Below are positions 1-12,400 of a stretch of DNA of 64,000 bases, piece by piece. The notes beneath the pieces are model-generated. The model had not been told where the DNA came from. It ran no database searches and saw only the letters and a list, made by a program, of their open reading frames with translations. The stretch spans positions 5,567,501 to 5,631,500 of the forward strand of contig JAIVEN010000024.1 of NCBI GenBank assembly GCA_026686845.1, given 5' to 3'. Each line of letters starts with the position of its first letter. Position 1 is the first letter of the stretch. Source of the DNA: Adenanthera pavonina (taxonomy: Eukaryota; Streptophyta; Magnoliopsida; Fabales; Fabaceae). The translations under genes and the position numbers were made by a program.

Positions 1-266
1 AAGCTATTTTTAAAGACTTAAATCACCTTCATATGATTTTTTTAGAATTACTTATGATTTTTTAAAATTCAATCTACAAAATGGGTTGACCAAATGCATA
101 GTAATTCAAAATTTTAATTTTGTTGTTTTGGTCTCTTAAGTAATTCAAGTTTCTAAATTATGCTACATGGACACTAAATGAGGTCTAATATATGGGAAAT
201 GAGGTAAAAATGTAAGTGTTACAAAATTCACCCCCAACAATCAAAGCCAAGATTAATTAAACTCCC

Positions 267-293
267 AATAATAATAATAATAATAATAATAAC
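267..293. repeat. (TAA)n microsatellite
   Basis: A run of about nine ATA/TAA trinucleotides lies next to the splice donor of exon 3 of the O-methyltransferase pseudogene, inside its last visible intron. It is directly visible in the sequence. Confidence 0.9.
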
Positions 294-297
294 TCAC

Positions 298-1977
298 CTT
301 CATGAAGATGGCGTCACCTTTAAGCACACTTTCAAACATATCTCCTCCTATGTGTTGCACTCCTACAAATTCACAATCAATAATTTATTAGTGCCACATG
401 AATTTAACAATAATTAATTTTATTTTGTTTCAAGGAAGCACTTAAAATGGGAGGAAAGCTATCTGAAATTTTCAATAAATTAATTAATCTTACTACAGGG
501 AATTAGCCATGGAGATCTTTTTTATTTGCATGCAAATTTCTGAAGTTTGAATCACTCTTAACTCACTTTTGAAACTTCATAATTACTCTCTCTATAGTTT
601 ATGTATGTTCAATTCAAGAGAGTTTACCATCAAGTTTTAAATATAAAAAAATTATCTACAAATGATGACTAAAATTTTAGGCAATTATGTGTGATTTAAA
701 TTTTTTTTTTAAATTTAAGAATAGGGTCAGAGTTAGAGTTAAAACTAAATACCAGGATATTGAGGAGCATGTTGGATGACATGGGGCAAGTCAAAATTAA
801 TTCCTTGAATATGAGGACGTTTGGAAGTGATCAAGTTGATAGTAACCCCAAGACCACCACCAACATCGACGAGACTAGTGATGTGATCAAAACCTTTGTA
901 GGATTCAAGAATATTGGTCACAACTAAAGTGGTTTGATTCACCATTGCCTTGTTAAAAACATCATTGAACCTCGAGTCCAACCTTGGATACTCAAATGCA
1001 TGTGTGCCATGGACCCTATTGAAGGCAATACCACCTTCCAATATTGCATCTTTTAGCTGGGACCTAAACATGTTCATGTACAACTATTTCACAAGACTAT
1101 GTATCCACATCTACTAAATAACATATGTATTTTGTAGATCGTAAGTAAATACTGAAGTAATTATTAAAAATGGGACAATAAAAAAGACGAGTTCAACTTC
1201 TTGATAAGACACAAGGTAATAGTACTCTATATAGCCTTGTTATGCATAGAAATCTTATTGTGTCTTGTGTTCTATACGAAGTTTACCTTCCATTTGAATG
1301 AGGAAAAAATAGGAGGGGAACAAAAATTTAGGGAGAAAACAAGAGGGAATTTAGACATACTCATATCTAGGTTCCTCCTTATTTTTCCTCATTATATTTC
1401 TCTCCTCCTATTTTCCCCCTCATTCCAAACAAAGCCTTAGTACCTTGCGCATTAGAAGAGGATAGGACACCTAGAAAGAAACGGAAGACATACTAACCAG
1501 CTAGTGAGGAAGACTTTATCTTGAATCAATGCAATAAAAGGGCTCAATGACACACCATCATTAATTTGGCACAAAGAATTTGGCTACAGAAGTGAGACCA
1601 TACAATCGTTTGAAACATCTTGGCCCTTGATTTTTATTGGTGACAACGGAACAGTGAAGAATAGAGTGAGATGCTAGAAGCCGGAGTAGGCGATCAAGCG
1701 CGAAAGGTGCTTCGGAGTTCTTGCAAGAAAGCTCTAATGTGATCTCCATGGCAGAAATCCTGGCATTATCACTAGCTCTATGAATAACCTCAAAGATTCT
1801 GAGCTCTGCCGCCGTCTACATGGCCATGGAAATTACAGTAGAAGTTGTGAGCTGCATTGCATATGAGAAGCCCTCTTCTTCTTCGTCTATTGTTTGTTGC
1901 CATTGCTTATGTGGTTGATTTTTCTCTTCATTGTTGAGAGGCTTGGATTGGGAATGAAATTCTTGTGAATGAGCCAT
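298..1977 (-). pseudogene. COMT-like O-methyltransferase pseudogene (partial)
   Basis: This is a remnant of a caffeic-acid-type O-methyltransferase, a SAM-dependent enzyme of phenylpropanoid methylation. Three exons can be placed. Exon 1 is about 1498-1977 (ATG at 1977-1975) and holds the N-terminal dimerisation domain, with ALDRLLRLLASHSILHCS. Exon 2 is 753-1063, with acceptor [18 protein letters not shown] across the junction and the SAM-binding LVDVGGGLG. Exon 3 is 298-362, reading GVQHIGGDMFESVLKGDAIF and ending at an AAG/GTGAGT donor. The catalytic C-terminal exon would lie beyond the left edge. Exon 1 is broken twice: an in-frame TAG at 1818-1816 (codon 54, directly before TAAELRIFEVI), and a frameshift near 1560, where VAKFFVPN meets a stop and NDGVSLSPF continues in another frame. 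The exon junctions and frames otherwise agree with COMT, so the family call is firm. The exact substrate is not determinable. Two assembly errors are a less likely alternative. Confidence 0.85.
1291..1430. repeat. Small foldback repeat in pseudogene intron 1
   Basis: The sequence around 1291-1320 (TTTGAATGAGG, then AAATAGGAGGGG) is repeated in inverted form at 1401-1430. The pair could fold into a stem of about 30 bp with mismatches. It is probably a MITE-like insertion in the intron. No target-site duplication was established. Confidence 0.45.
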
Positions 1978-2662
1978 TATGGGTCGAAGTTGAAGAGAGA
2001 AATCAGGAATGAGGGATATGCATGTTCAATTCAAGAGCTTTAAGAACTGGTAGGAGATTTATATATAGAGCTTTGAATAGTGAATAATAATATTTGGCAA
2101 AAGAAAATGAATATTAATTATTAATGCAATCCTCTCACTTGCAAAGTACCCAAATCTACATATATCTATATAAGGTTCAATGTAACGCATGAATCTTTGG
2201 TAAAAAAACAAAAAATTTAATGCATGAATCTTTGGTAAAAAAAAAAAAAAAGTAATGCATGAATCCACTGTTTAGTTTTGTTAAATTGTTAATAGGAAAG
2301 GTGTGGAACATGTTTAACTTTCGGCGGCGTATAATCTTGTCAGTTTTCTACATGTTTTTTAATCAATTATTACTCTTTTAATAATTGAAGATCTTGATTC
2401 AAGTCTGTGACACAATATATAGTAAAAAAAATACTGAACAAAATTTTATTTCTTTTAAGGGCACATTATTGTTTTCCTCCCTTGACTTTTCATCAACTTC
2501 CAAATTAATTCTTTTCTAAGAAAATAATATTTTTTTTTCAATACTAAGTAGAAATACCATCTAAGGCGAGCCCCTATAATTTGTAAAGGTTTGAAATTTT
2601 AACCCTAAACCTATCCAATTGTACAAACTTTACGTACACTTTGCTTAGATGGGGAGAAAAGT

Positions 2663-2733
<71 letters not shown>

Positions 2734-4964
2734 TAGAAAAGAAAACATATCACTAGGATGTGGAGAGAAAAATGGGATGGAGAGAAAATTTGAGGGAAAA
2801 ATAATGTATGAGTTTCATATGTTTTTCTCCCCAATGTTTCTATCTAAAAGTGGAGAAATTTTGGAGAGAAATCTCTTTTTCCAATATTGCCCAAAATAAA
2901 AAATTGGACAAAATAATTATAAATTAATATTGAAATTAAAGTTATTTTAATTCATTCAATAATATATTATGAAAATTATACAAATAATATGGTAGAATAA
3001 TAAGTTTTATTATATGAAAATATTTTATTAAAATAATAGGGGTATTATTATTATTAAGAAATTAGTCACTTTTCGATTCTCTCTATTTTCTCTAATTTAT
3101 TCATAAGAAGAGAAAATCCCCACCTCGCTCTCATTTTTTTCTTCTCTCAATTTTTTCTTTTTCATTTCCTCTTCATCCCATTTTCTCATCTTATCCAAAA
3201 GGAGGGTAAATGTACAAGCCCAATGTGTAGTTTTTAAAATGAATTATATATTTTTTATGAATTTATATAAATTTTATGAAATTCGTACAAATATTTCTTC
3301 TAGGAAAATGTATCCAAATTGTTTATGAAACAAAAAAAATTATGCTCTATTTCAATTTACCTTTTATATTTTTTTTATTAAATTAAAGGACTCTATATTA
3401 GACTAAATACATATTTTGTAGTTATTTAGAACAAGATTAACTATTTAACAATATTTGCATATATGTGTTCATATAAGAAATCCCAAGAAAAAATTTAAAT
3501 TTCAAACTAAAATATGTTTTAAAAATAAATGAAAGATAAGAATTCCATATCATATAAATTTTCGTATACTAATTAATTCTAAGACTTTTCTACACAACAA
3601 ATATTTGGATGCAAAACAACTTAGATATTTAGACTTATATATTTAAAGTACTATTTTGCAATTAAATTAGGAAAGGTGGATTTTTTTTAATGCATTACTT
3701 ACCTTGTCACTAACTATTGTTATTAATAATTTTAACTTATTTTTTGGTTAAAAACTTATTTTCAAATTTAAAATTCATTTGTCTTGAATCAAAAGTGATT
3801 TTGATTATTTCAAGACAAATAGAGCTTGAAATAAATGATACCAAGAGAGTAAAAGTTTGAAGAAAACAAGTGACCGAGTGAAAGTTTGAGTTCAATATTT
3901 AAAGACCTAGTTTTTAGGTTATTTTTCTTTCTCTTTGGTATTATGGTGGTAATACTTTATTTCACATAATTTTCTTACCACATATCTTAAATTTGCATTA
4001 TTTCAAAATTTTGGTAGCTGGCTCATGGTCTTTTAAAATTTTTTTTTGCCAAAACTTCATTAGTCGTACAAAACTTGGGTGTTATACGTATAATGACCTA
4101 GTTTTGTTTGGCTTCTTTTTGTCAAATCTATCAATATTTGTACAAAACTATGTCAATATTCGTATATCACTAGAGTGCACAATTGTGGGCTCTCTTTGCT
4201 TTAATATTAGTTACATATGGCCCAATATACATAAAAATGACTTGAAACAGAATGGTCATCTTTCTAGATTTCACTATTATATGTACATTGTTGTAGTGAA
4301 TTTGACTTCATGGCCACATGCTATCTTAGAGCCGTTAGTCTAGTCATATATTCAAGTTTGTTATACATGTATTACTGTCTTTGAAAAACTTAGTTTTGAC
4401 TATACTAGAGCTTATTTGTTTTACCTTTTGATAAACCAAATCATGGTTTCTAACCATCATTTTTTCTAAAGTTATCCAAACATGTTTGTGATAAACTTCT
4501 CTACTTTTATCCAAACTTTATTTTTGTAAATTAAGATTATTATAAATGACATTTTACAAAAAAAAAACCAAATGGACACAAGTTGTTATTCATCTAATGA
4601 AGTAACATCATAAGGTTGTATGTATTTTTATACTTATAATTTTAGGGATTTCCACTGATGAACCATTAGACGTCCAACTGAGTTGTGTTATTTGTATATC
4701 TAGTTTGAGCTAAATACTGTAACTTTGGAATGTGCTCTATGTACACACATTGACCCTGCAATAATCATTTGAGGTCCAATGCTAGAGAGTTTTATAATGG
4801 TCATCTGCAATATTTATATAACCTACCCCGTAAATCATATAACATTTAACAACTGCATTTAATGCATTACGTGAACGATTAGTTTTGCATGGTAATAACT
4901 AAATTTTGTCTCTAGCAGGATGGACAAAAAATCCATAAACAAAATATAATCATATCCATAATGT
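1978..4964. other. Intergenic AT-rich DNA
   Basis: Upstream flank of the O-methyltransferase pseudogene. It holds a long GA microsatellite and purine-rich and pyrimidine-rich stretches around 2640-2870 and 3070-3200 that resemble the arms of a decayed foldback element. No recognisable coding segment was found. The 116-codon open frame at 3993-4343 resembles nothing I know and has no coding signature. Confidence 0.6.
2664..2728. repeat. (GA)n microsatellite
   Basis: An almost perfect GA/CT dinucleotide run of about 65 bp, likely length-polymorphic. It explains the Ser/Leu-repeat open frame on the minus strand here. Confidence 0.97.
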
Positions 4965-7710
4965 AAAGAGGAAGAAGAATTTGATGGAACTGAAGATCTA
5001 ACCAAAACGTGATTTGCACTTTGTATTATGAATAGCGAGTATTGTTAAGGCGTGACAGAAGAAGCTTGAAAAGAAATAAAAGAATCTTGAAAAAATAGCG
5101 AAAGTCACATCTCACAAGTAGAAAAGTCTCCCCTTAATTCTCAGAAATCATTTGAAAATTTGCTTCCTCTTCAAACTTTCGTCCATAATAATTATGATTT
5201 TACAAACTCCAATTTCATTAATACATATCATTCGTTTATTATTAGGGATATTTTATTATTAATAAAAAAATTTTAATTACTCAATGATATATTTTTTTAG
5301 AAAAGAGAGATATTTAAAATTTACTTTTTGTTTGTATTATACTTTTTCTATTATATATATATATATATAGAATCATCAATATAAACATATAAATATTAGT
5401 TTAATTTAACCTAAACTGATTCGACACATTTCCGCCATAGGCATACCACTAAACCTTTAACTATTTTCTCTGCCAATTTCGGCCATATATAGAGCACTGA
5501 TGTAATCAACCTTCTTACTGGACAAGAGACTTTTGACTACCCTTACCAGGGCGTCTTTAATGTTTAGTTGGAAGGATCTCGGAAGCAGGGAAGGGGAGGG
5601 GAGAAAAAATTAAAATTTTCTCTTGTTTGGTTCAATAAATATGAGGGGAGATGAGAAAAAACTGAGATTTTTTCTCATTTGATTTAATAAGTATGGGGGA
5701 GGGAAAATTTTAACTCCTCCCCTTCTACCCCTTCCCTCCAAAAATGAGAGGATTTAGAAGGAAAATAAGTAAATCCCTTCTCTCCCCTCTCCTCTAATAT
5801 ACCCAAACAAGAAAAAATTAAAATCTCTCCCTTTCTCTTCCCTCCCCTTCCCTCTCACCATTGAACTTCCTCCCCTCCCCTTTCCTCTCACCATTAAGCT
5901 CCCTCTCCTTCTCTCCCTCCCCTTCCATTAAAATCCCTCACCTCCCCTTCCCTTCTCTCCGTTGTACCAAACATAACCTAAAGAAGCTATGAGTTGGTTT
6001 ACCAAAAATTGGAAAGTAACTATTAATCCTATGATTAGTGAAGTAAACAAGTGTGTTCATATCTTAGTTACTTCTACCAAGAATAGAAATTTTTATCTTG
6101 AAACCTTTGATCAATCCTCACCTTGTTGCTATACAAGGTGATTGATGATGAAAGAGTGATCTAAATATTATTTCCCCTTTGTAATTATTTTTTCCTATCA
6201 ATGATACATTTTTTCCAGACAAGAAAAAAGAGAAAACATAATAAAATTCAAGCACATAGCTAGTCATTTCATCTTATTTCAGCTTTCTACAAACTGGTTC
6301 AGTATGTTCATACAAATCATAATGCAAAGAAGAAGAAAAGAAGAATGTGATGGAAATGAAGATCTAACCAGAACGTGATTTTTTGACTTAAGAATAGCAA
6401 GCATGGTAAGGCGTGAAAATAAAATCCTGGAAAATGGCAAGTCACATCTTACAAGCAGAAAAGTTAAGCCTCACTTGCCCACAAACCATTTCAAAATTTG
6501 CTTCCTCTTTAGTCTTGTCTCCATAATAATTAGAGTGAAATGCTTTGACGGTCTTTTTGTTTTGCCTTAATTACAAATACATCTCTCTATTTTGCAAACC
6601 AACACAAATCTCTCCTAAAATTGAACATTATGTTATATAGATATCCCATTTATTTTGAACATTCAATTTCCATCCACCAAACGGTTAACTCAATATACTT
6701 AATCTTTTCTTTGGACTAAAATATTCTTTTTTAATATAAATGTTTATTTAACAATATTTTCTATACATTTTTTTAACTTTTAACTTTCATGAGTACTTTA
6801 CTTCTATCCAAAGTTGGAAACCAACTGAACTGTTCATATCATGTGAAGATTGCACTTCATACATAATCTTTTATTTTTTATAGATTAATTAGACATATTT
6901 TTATTTTATTATTAATTTTATTAAATTTTAAAACATTCATTTAAATTTTACTATACTTAGTTATTTAGAATTATTTAATAAATACGTTATATTTGTAATG
7001 TCATATCACTGGGAGATATTAGCATAAATTGTTTTATAGAAATATTTTAAATTTATTTAGGATGGATTTGATAGAAATTAGAGATTTTATATTACAAGGA
7101 TAGATTAATAATTTTAAGTTATTTTAGTATTAATTTTAATTAATAAAAAATGCATTTTACAATCTTTGATGAAATATTCTTATTGGCATTCAAATTGGAC
7201 TAAAGTGTAAATTTTGAAAATAGAGAAAAAATCTTTGTAATTTCAACAAAATTATAAAAAAGTCAAGGCATTTACTCTTATAATTATTATGATTATACAA
7301 ATTTCAATTTCAATACATATAATAAATACACTCGTACCAACATTTTACTACTAATAAAATATTTATAAATTACTCAATAATTAATTTAAAACTTACTTTT
7401 TGTTTGTTTTATACTTCTTTTATTTTTATATACAATAATCAATATAAACATTTAATTCAAACGATTCAAAATATTTTAATCATATTTAGACCACTAAACC
7501 TTAAACTGATATTCCTACCAATTTAATCACCCATCCAATTTTAACAACACTGATGCTAACAGGTCGCTAGAGATGGGCATGCAAATATAGTACAACAGTG
7601 ATAAACAAAACAAAATACAAGCACATAGCTAGTCATTCGATCTTATTTCAGTTTTCTCCCTCGGTACATCCACAATTGGTTCCTTTTGCACATACAAATC
7701 ATCTAAAATG
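4965..7710. repeat. Diverged tandem duplication with a 3' fragment of the PPR gene
   Basis: Two successive blocks share the same series of sequences. 4965-5225 matches 6325-6540 (gatgga..tgaagatctaacca, taaggcgtga, cacatct, ttgcttcctctt). 5190-5500 matches 7260-7535. 6245-6325 matches 7618-7700 (agcacatagctagtcatt). The last pair is the end of the PPR coding sequence, so the left block carries a copy of only the final codons plus downstream sequence. The blocks have since diverged through indels and a foldback insertion at 5552-5986. What is seen is repeat homology; a tandem duplication is the inferred cause. Confidence 0.7.
5552..5986. repeat. Polypurine/polypyrimidine foldback (MITE-like) element
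   Basis: The left half is rich in GGGGAGGGG/GAAAA and the right half in the complementary CCCCTCCCC/TTTTC. The outer ends are approximate inverted repeats (TCTTTAATGTTTAGTTGGAA against the complement of GTACCAAACATAACCTAAAG). It has no coding capacity. A nonautonomous DNA transposon is the likely origin, and it interrupts one copy of the tandem duplication. Confidence 0.5.
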
Positions 7711-10700
7711 TGTTCGGTTTCTTCATAAATTACATTGGTATCCTGTTGGAATTTCTCATGAATTACATCTGGAGTCTGGTCAGGTTCCTCACCCTTGCTT
7801 TCATTAGCATTTTGTTCATCCTCTTCATGCTCATCCATGTCTTTGTCTAATTGATTATTCTCAACTTGACGATTAACTTTAATTCTAACACGTTTTCCTT
7901 TGATGTATCTATATTCCCATGTAGGCGGCGGATATTTTTTGTTCAACTTTTCATATTTGTCTTGCATACCCAGCTCCTGAAAGACATTCCCAACCATTTT
8001 AACAGCCGACATGCTAGGTCGGATCCCAAGCTCCTCCATGTCAGCAAATATCTACAGGGGTTATTAAGAAGTAAGTATCCATGATTACACATTAGAGGGA
8101 AAGACAGTTAGAGATCAAAATTGTAATTTAATTACAATTTCAAACCAAAATATTTCAAAATTCTAATAATAAACCTAAGGTTCTTAAGTGATCAAAAATA
8201 AAATTGTAGTTATTAAATCTTGAAAGAGAAGCATAAAAATTTTCACAAGTCAGTGTCAAATTCAAGAAGACAGTATAAAATTTCTTATGTTCAATTTTGT
8301 TGTTTTGTATAAAATCTTGGAAAATTAGTGTAAAAATTTTGACAAGCCAGTGTCAAGATGGAGAAGAAAAGTGTAAAATCCTCGGAAGTGAGAAGAGAAA
8401 CTTTTAGTTTATTTTCATTGTTCCGCATAAAATTATAGATGAATGTGAAAATTTTAATCTGTTTTCTAGGCTTTTAAATGGAACAATGAAAATAAAATAA
8501 AAAATTCACTTTCATAAATTTTACATTAATCTTCTTGAATTAGACACTTACTTGTTAGGATTTTCACATTAATCTTCTAAAATTTTACAAGAACAACGAA
8601 AATGAACATTAGGGATTTTACACTGATTTTCCCATATTTGACACTATCTTGTAAAAATTTTTACAATGCTTCTTCTAGGATTTTAGTAACTTCATTTCCA
8701 TTTTTGATCACTTAAGGACCTTAGTCTATTATTAGAATTTTAAAATATTTTGGTCTAAAATTGTAATTAATTTATTATTTTGTTTTCTACCTGTCATTCC
8801 CCCTACTCATTATGCAGGAAGTATGTAAAGTAACCATCCAGAAAAGAATAAAATATCAGTAGTTGAATGGTCCAGAGGCGTGAGCCTATTGCAGGATAAT
8901 TATAGTCATATGTAAATCATATTCTGTTTATCAAAAAGTTGCAAAATTGAAATACTAAATGATTTTAAAGGAATTTAAAAAATTGGCATATTTTGAGGGG
9001 AGCAGACACAAGAACTCTAGTAACATAATCAGGGGATCAAACTAAAAGAATGCTAGAATTTTAGTACTTTTGGAGGGCACCAGCAGACCTGAGAATGTGT
9101 GCTATTTTCTACACTCTCGATCATAAGCAATGGTTCCACTTCAACTTGATTACAGGAGTGAACCAGCTAGTGAAGAAGGTTGGGAAAGTAGGTTTGGGAT
9201 CATATGCTGGTTACTTTGGACATGGAGGAATAAAGCCTTTGTTGAATTGAAGAGAACTTCACATGTCCAATGAACCCAGAAAGAGAGAGATCACGCAGAT
9301 CGCAGAGGGAAGGAAAGCAAATGGAGAAGATGAGCATGTGGAGAAGGAGATGAGAGCACTTGAAATGATTGGCTGGAAATGTCCTGAACCAGGATGGTAT
9401 GAACTCAACAAGCATGGATCTGTAAGAGGATCACATGATGAGGCAGGATGTGGAGGTCTCTTGTACAAAATGATCAAGGCAGATGTATAGGTTTAAGATA
9501 CAGATTGGGTATAACTGAAGCATTATTGACTCGGATATGGGGATTACTTAATTGTATAGAAATATGCGGGAACCTGGGGATAAAACAACTAGTCATTTAA
9601 AGTGATTCCTTGGTAGTGTGATCAAGGCATTAGCAGATAAAGACATCTCATTATCAGTATATACTCTTCTTTTAGACAGAACCAAGGAATGGGCTGAGAG
9701 TGACTGGCTGTTCATATGCACCCGTACCTTAGAGAAGGGAACTTGTGTGCAGATTAGCTGGCAATAATTAGCATAAAATAAGACCTGGGACTTCATCTTA
9801 TAGCTACAACTACACCCCCAGAGGAGCTTCAGCTTCTGCTGACTGAGGACATGGACAGGTACTTGGAGGCCACACAAAGTAGCAATATAGTTTTTATCTA
9901 TTTTTTATTTATTACTGATGTTTTGACCCCATTGTTTAAAAGAAAAAAAACCTCCATGGAAGAGAACCACGAGTGACAATACCTCAAACATCTTCTTCTG
10001 CATGCCCCTCTTATAGTAGATAGAAATCATTTTATCAAAGAACCTACGCGGCAAGCTTTCCATGTTCTGCATTAATAATTTTGTCCAAAGTTCTTCAGCT
10101 TCATCTAGCCTGTCATCCTCTGCTAAGGCATTAAGTAATGTGAAATAGCTTCCCATTGTCCTTCCTTGACCTTTGCTTAACATCCATTTTGTCACCTACA
10201 ATGCCAAATGTAATTTTGTTGAATAACAATCACTCCAGAGGATGCCCACAGATTGAACATTGGTGATAGGGCCCATAGAAGCAAGATAAGAACACGAAGA
10301 CAATAACAAAGAAGGTGAAATTTCAGAAGGCAAAGTAAGTTTGGGCCCAACTTCTCAATTTTAGAGACATCAGAGATACCCACTAAATCTATAGTTCTAT
10401 ACATACCTTTGTGACTTAGAAGATAACAAAAACACAACAGTATTCAGGGGGAAAAGGGGAAAATTTTAGTTTATACAAAAAATACCTGTATTATCCGCTT
10501 CCATTCCTGCTGTTCTTGAAGAGTTTTAAGTGCCTTCTTTACTGTAATAAGAGGGAACTCTAATTCCCACGCAACAAGGGAATCAAGAGCTCCATAAACT
10601 TCCTCTTTGACATTTGACAGTTCCTTAATCTACAAAAGAACCATAGGAGATCTTATTTTTCCAGAAATGCAAAACATACAATAACCTTTAAAGTTAAGTT

Positions 10701-11218
10701 AAAAGCCCTTTAACTTTTTGCACACAGCAAATGTTCAGCCATCACATCTATCCAATGATAAACATAACTGGACGTGACTAGAGGAAGACAATGAAGAACA
10801 TACACTCTGAACAAGCTTTGCAGCCTTGGAAATGGTCCCAATTTTTCTTTTGGTTTTCCACACTCGAGGATATCTTGGTCTTGGCCCTTTTGCAGCACAT
10901 ACCTGATAACAAAAAGGTAAAGGACATCAAAGGTCAGGCATTGTTTCATTGTACATAGAAGACACTTACAGTACCAATAAATAGTTCCCTCAGAAAATTT
11001 CAGATTCCACACACTATCCTTGTACTGGAAACGTAATAAGAAAAAAATTATATGAAGTAAAGGAAGATTCAATGTGCAGAAAAAGAGTGAGAAACAAAGT
11101 TAATGTTACCCAGACATAGACCTCAGGATCTTACCATAGTGCTTCCCGTATTTGTTGGAATTTTAACAGCAGCAAATGTTTTAACAATAAACAGAGGAGA
11201 GTCAGTCAGTGCAAGCAT
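7629..11218 (-). CDS. EMB1417: PPR-superfamily organellar protein, EMB1417/At4g21190 type
   Basis: Five coding exons join into one 320-residue frame: 11135-11218, 10804-10902, 10486-10629, 9983-10195 and 7629-8051, all with GT/AG borders. The start ATG follows an AG acceptor, so there is a 5'-UTR intron. The first ~30 residues look like an organellar transit peptide. The conserved core starts with [20 protein letters not shown] (about residues 33-52), then [19 protein letters not shown], then PPR-like helices at about 110-150 ([18 protein letters not shown]) and 161-196 ([20 protein letters not shown]), then [19 protein letters not shown]. The acidic tail of about 80 residues is poorly conserved. 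PPR proteins bind organellar RNA. The Arabidopsis relative is known as an embryo-defective locus, but the precise RNA target is unknown to me. Intron 4 (1.9 kb) contains two transposon remnants. The open frames at 9905-9982 and 10710-10803 are intron read-through. Confidence 0.88.
8095..8804. mobile_element. Long-TIR foldback element, copy 1 (in PPR intron 4)
   Basis: The two halves are inverted copies. The left arm (GGGAAAGACAG..., then ATTGTAATTTAATTACAATT, ACCAAAATATTT, CTTAAGTGATC near 8200) reappears reverse-complemented at 8700-8804, ending GACAGGTAG on the minus strand. The arms are over 100 bp and the centre has no ORF. The termini resemble those of the element at 62597-63423, so both belong to one nonautonomous family with long inverted repeats. 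No clear target-site duplication was found. Confidence 0.65.
9110..9770 (+). pseudogene. LINE (non-LTR retrotransposon) 3' fragment with RNase H domain
   Basis: The plus strand encodes scattered pieces typical of plant L1-type LINE C-termini: [16 protein letters not shown] (about 9195-9245), then [19 protein letters not shown] followed by AGCGGLL in the open frame 9263-9490, which is the start of the LINE RNase H fold. A degenerate region follows with stops and [10 protein letters not shown] near 9725-9755. It lies antisense in intron 4 of the PPR gene. Reverse transcriptase and endonuclease parts are absent, so this is a 5'-truncated, dead copy. Confidence 0.65.
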
Positions 11219-12260
11219 TTTGATAAACCCTAAAACAGGAAAAAAAACAAAAAAGGACATAAGCAGTCAGTAAGGCCTTGACATGGTCCAGGAGTAAATT
11301 AATTTTAGCACCGCATAAGACTTCTCTTGCTTTCACAAACTATAACTAAGTGCTTATTTTGCCAAGTTGCAAAAGTCTTACACTCGTGTGAATAACTTTC
11401 ATAAAAGTGATTTTATTTTTTTCATTTTTCAATAAAAATATCACAGTCAAGTTAAAAGCAATTTAGCAAGTTTCTCATTTGTATTTCTACTTCTCTGATT
11501 CTAGTGGAGTCTCCAAATTCAAATATATGATTTTTCTTCAAAATAAATAAACAAACAAGTAGAGATTCTGCTAACAGCCTACCACAGTAAGTTCTATTGG
11601 TTAATGGTATTAAAAATACCAGGAGGAGGCTGAGCCAAGGCCCAAGGCTAGTGGGGGCAACAAATTTTTTTTAAACGATGACGACATCACAAAGGCGGCA
11701 GAAATAATGTAATTTCTCGGTCAGTAAAGGGGGAAAAATGCAACACCAAATAAAAAGCACAGAAATACAATACATATTCATGCTATCTAGGAGCATATGC
11801 ACTCTCACATGAATCACATACAAGCTTATTAATTTAAGAATTAACGGATGACACTAATTTCTACTATTAAACTAGAAAAACAACCAGCACAACCACAAGT
11901 AAGCATCACGACAGAAGAACCATTTAGGAATTAGGTTTACATCAAATCAGCGCCATGCTTCTCCTCATACAGTATAACAAAGCCAAAGTAGAATGAATCC
12001 AACACCAAAACAAAAGAAAACTCAGGATAATCACCTCTCAGATTCTCTGACTTATGTTAGGTTCCTCTACTGCTATTTTGAGTAGAGAATGAGATTGGAA
12101 GCTCACTCCCAAACGCCCCAATTTTGAGCTCACCCACAGCAACAAATTTGGTAGAGGACGGAAGCTACAATTTCGAACACGAATGAGAAAGTAACTGGAT
12201 GAGAGTCGGAGGGAAAAGAGGGGAAGATAGGAGGAACGAGAAATGAAAGGGGAAGCTCAC

Positions 12261-12400
12261 CGTTCTCTCTCACGGACTCTTAGTCACAACATGATAAAGG
12301 TCGAAGGGAGCGACAAACACTGAGGAAGCTAACGAAGAATCCTCGCCTGCAAGAGTTGCACAGGGACGAACGAATACTGAGATGGGATGAAGGTGAAATA
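12261..12400 (-). promoter_or_regulatory. Probable 5'-UTR exon and promoter side of the PPR gene
   Basis: A consensus donor (AACG/GTGAGC, exon end at 12261) pairs well with the acceptor TTTTAG just upstream of the ATG at 11218, implying a 5'-UTR intron of about 1 kb. The transcription start is not visible with confidence; the exon may begin anywhere to about 12400. Transcript data would be needed to fix it. Confidence 0.45.

Noticed and set aside
1..297. Last COMT exon at the left edge
   Set aside because: No COMT C-terminal motif is readable here; the sequence looks like intron after the AAG/GTGAGT donor.
2574..2834. 86-codon minus-strand frame rich in Ser-Leu
   Set aside because: It is a translation of the GA microsatellite and has no other coding sign.
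3993..4343. 116-codon plus-strand open frame
   Set aside because: AT-rich, no family resemblance, no splice or promoter context; probably chance.
9593..9877. Minus-strand 94-codon frame in the PPR intron
   Set aside because: It is antisense to the LINE fragment and shows no domain; the plus-strand reading explains the sequence.
10710..11072. 120-codon minus-strand frame over a PPR exon
   Set aside because: It reads through exon 2 in the wrong frame; the correct frame gives [11 protein letters not shown] and joins neatly by splicing.
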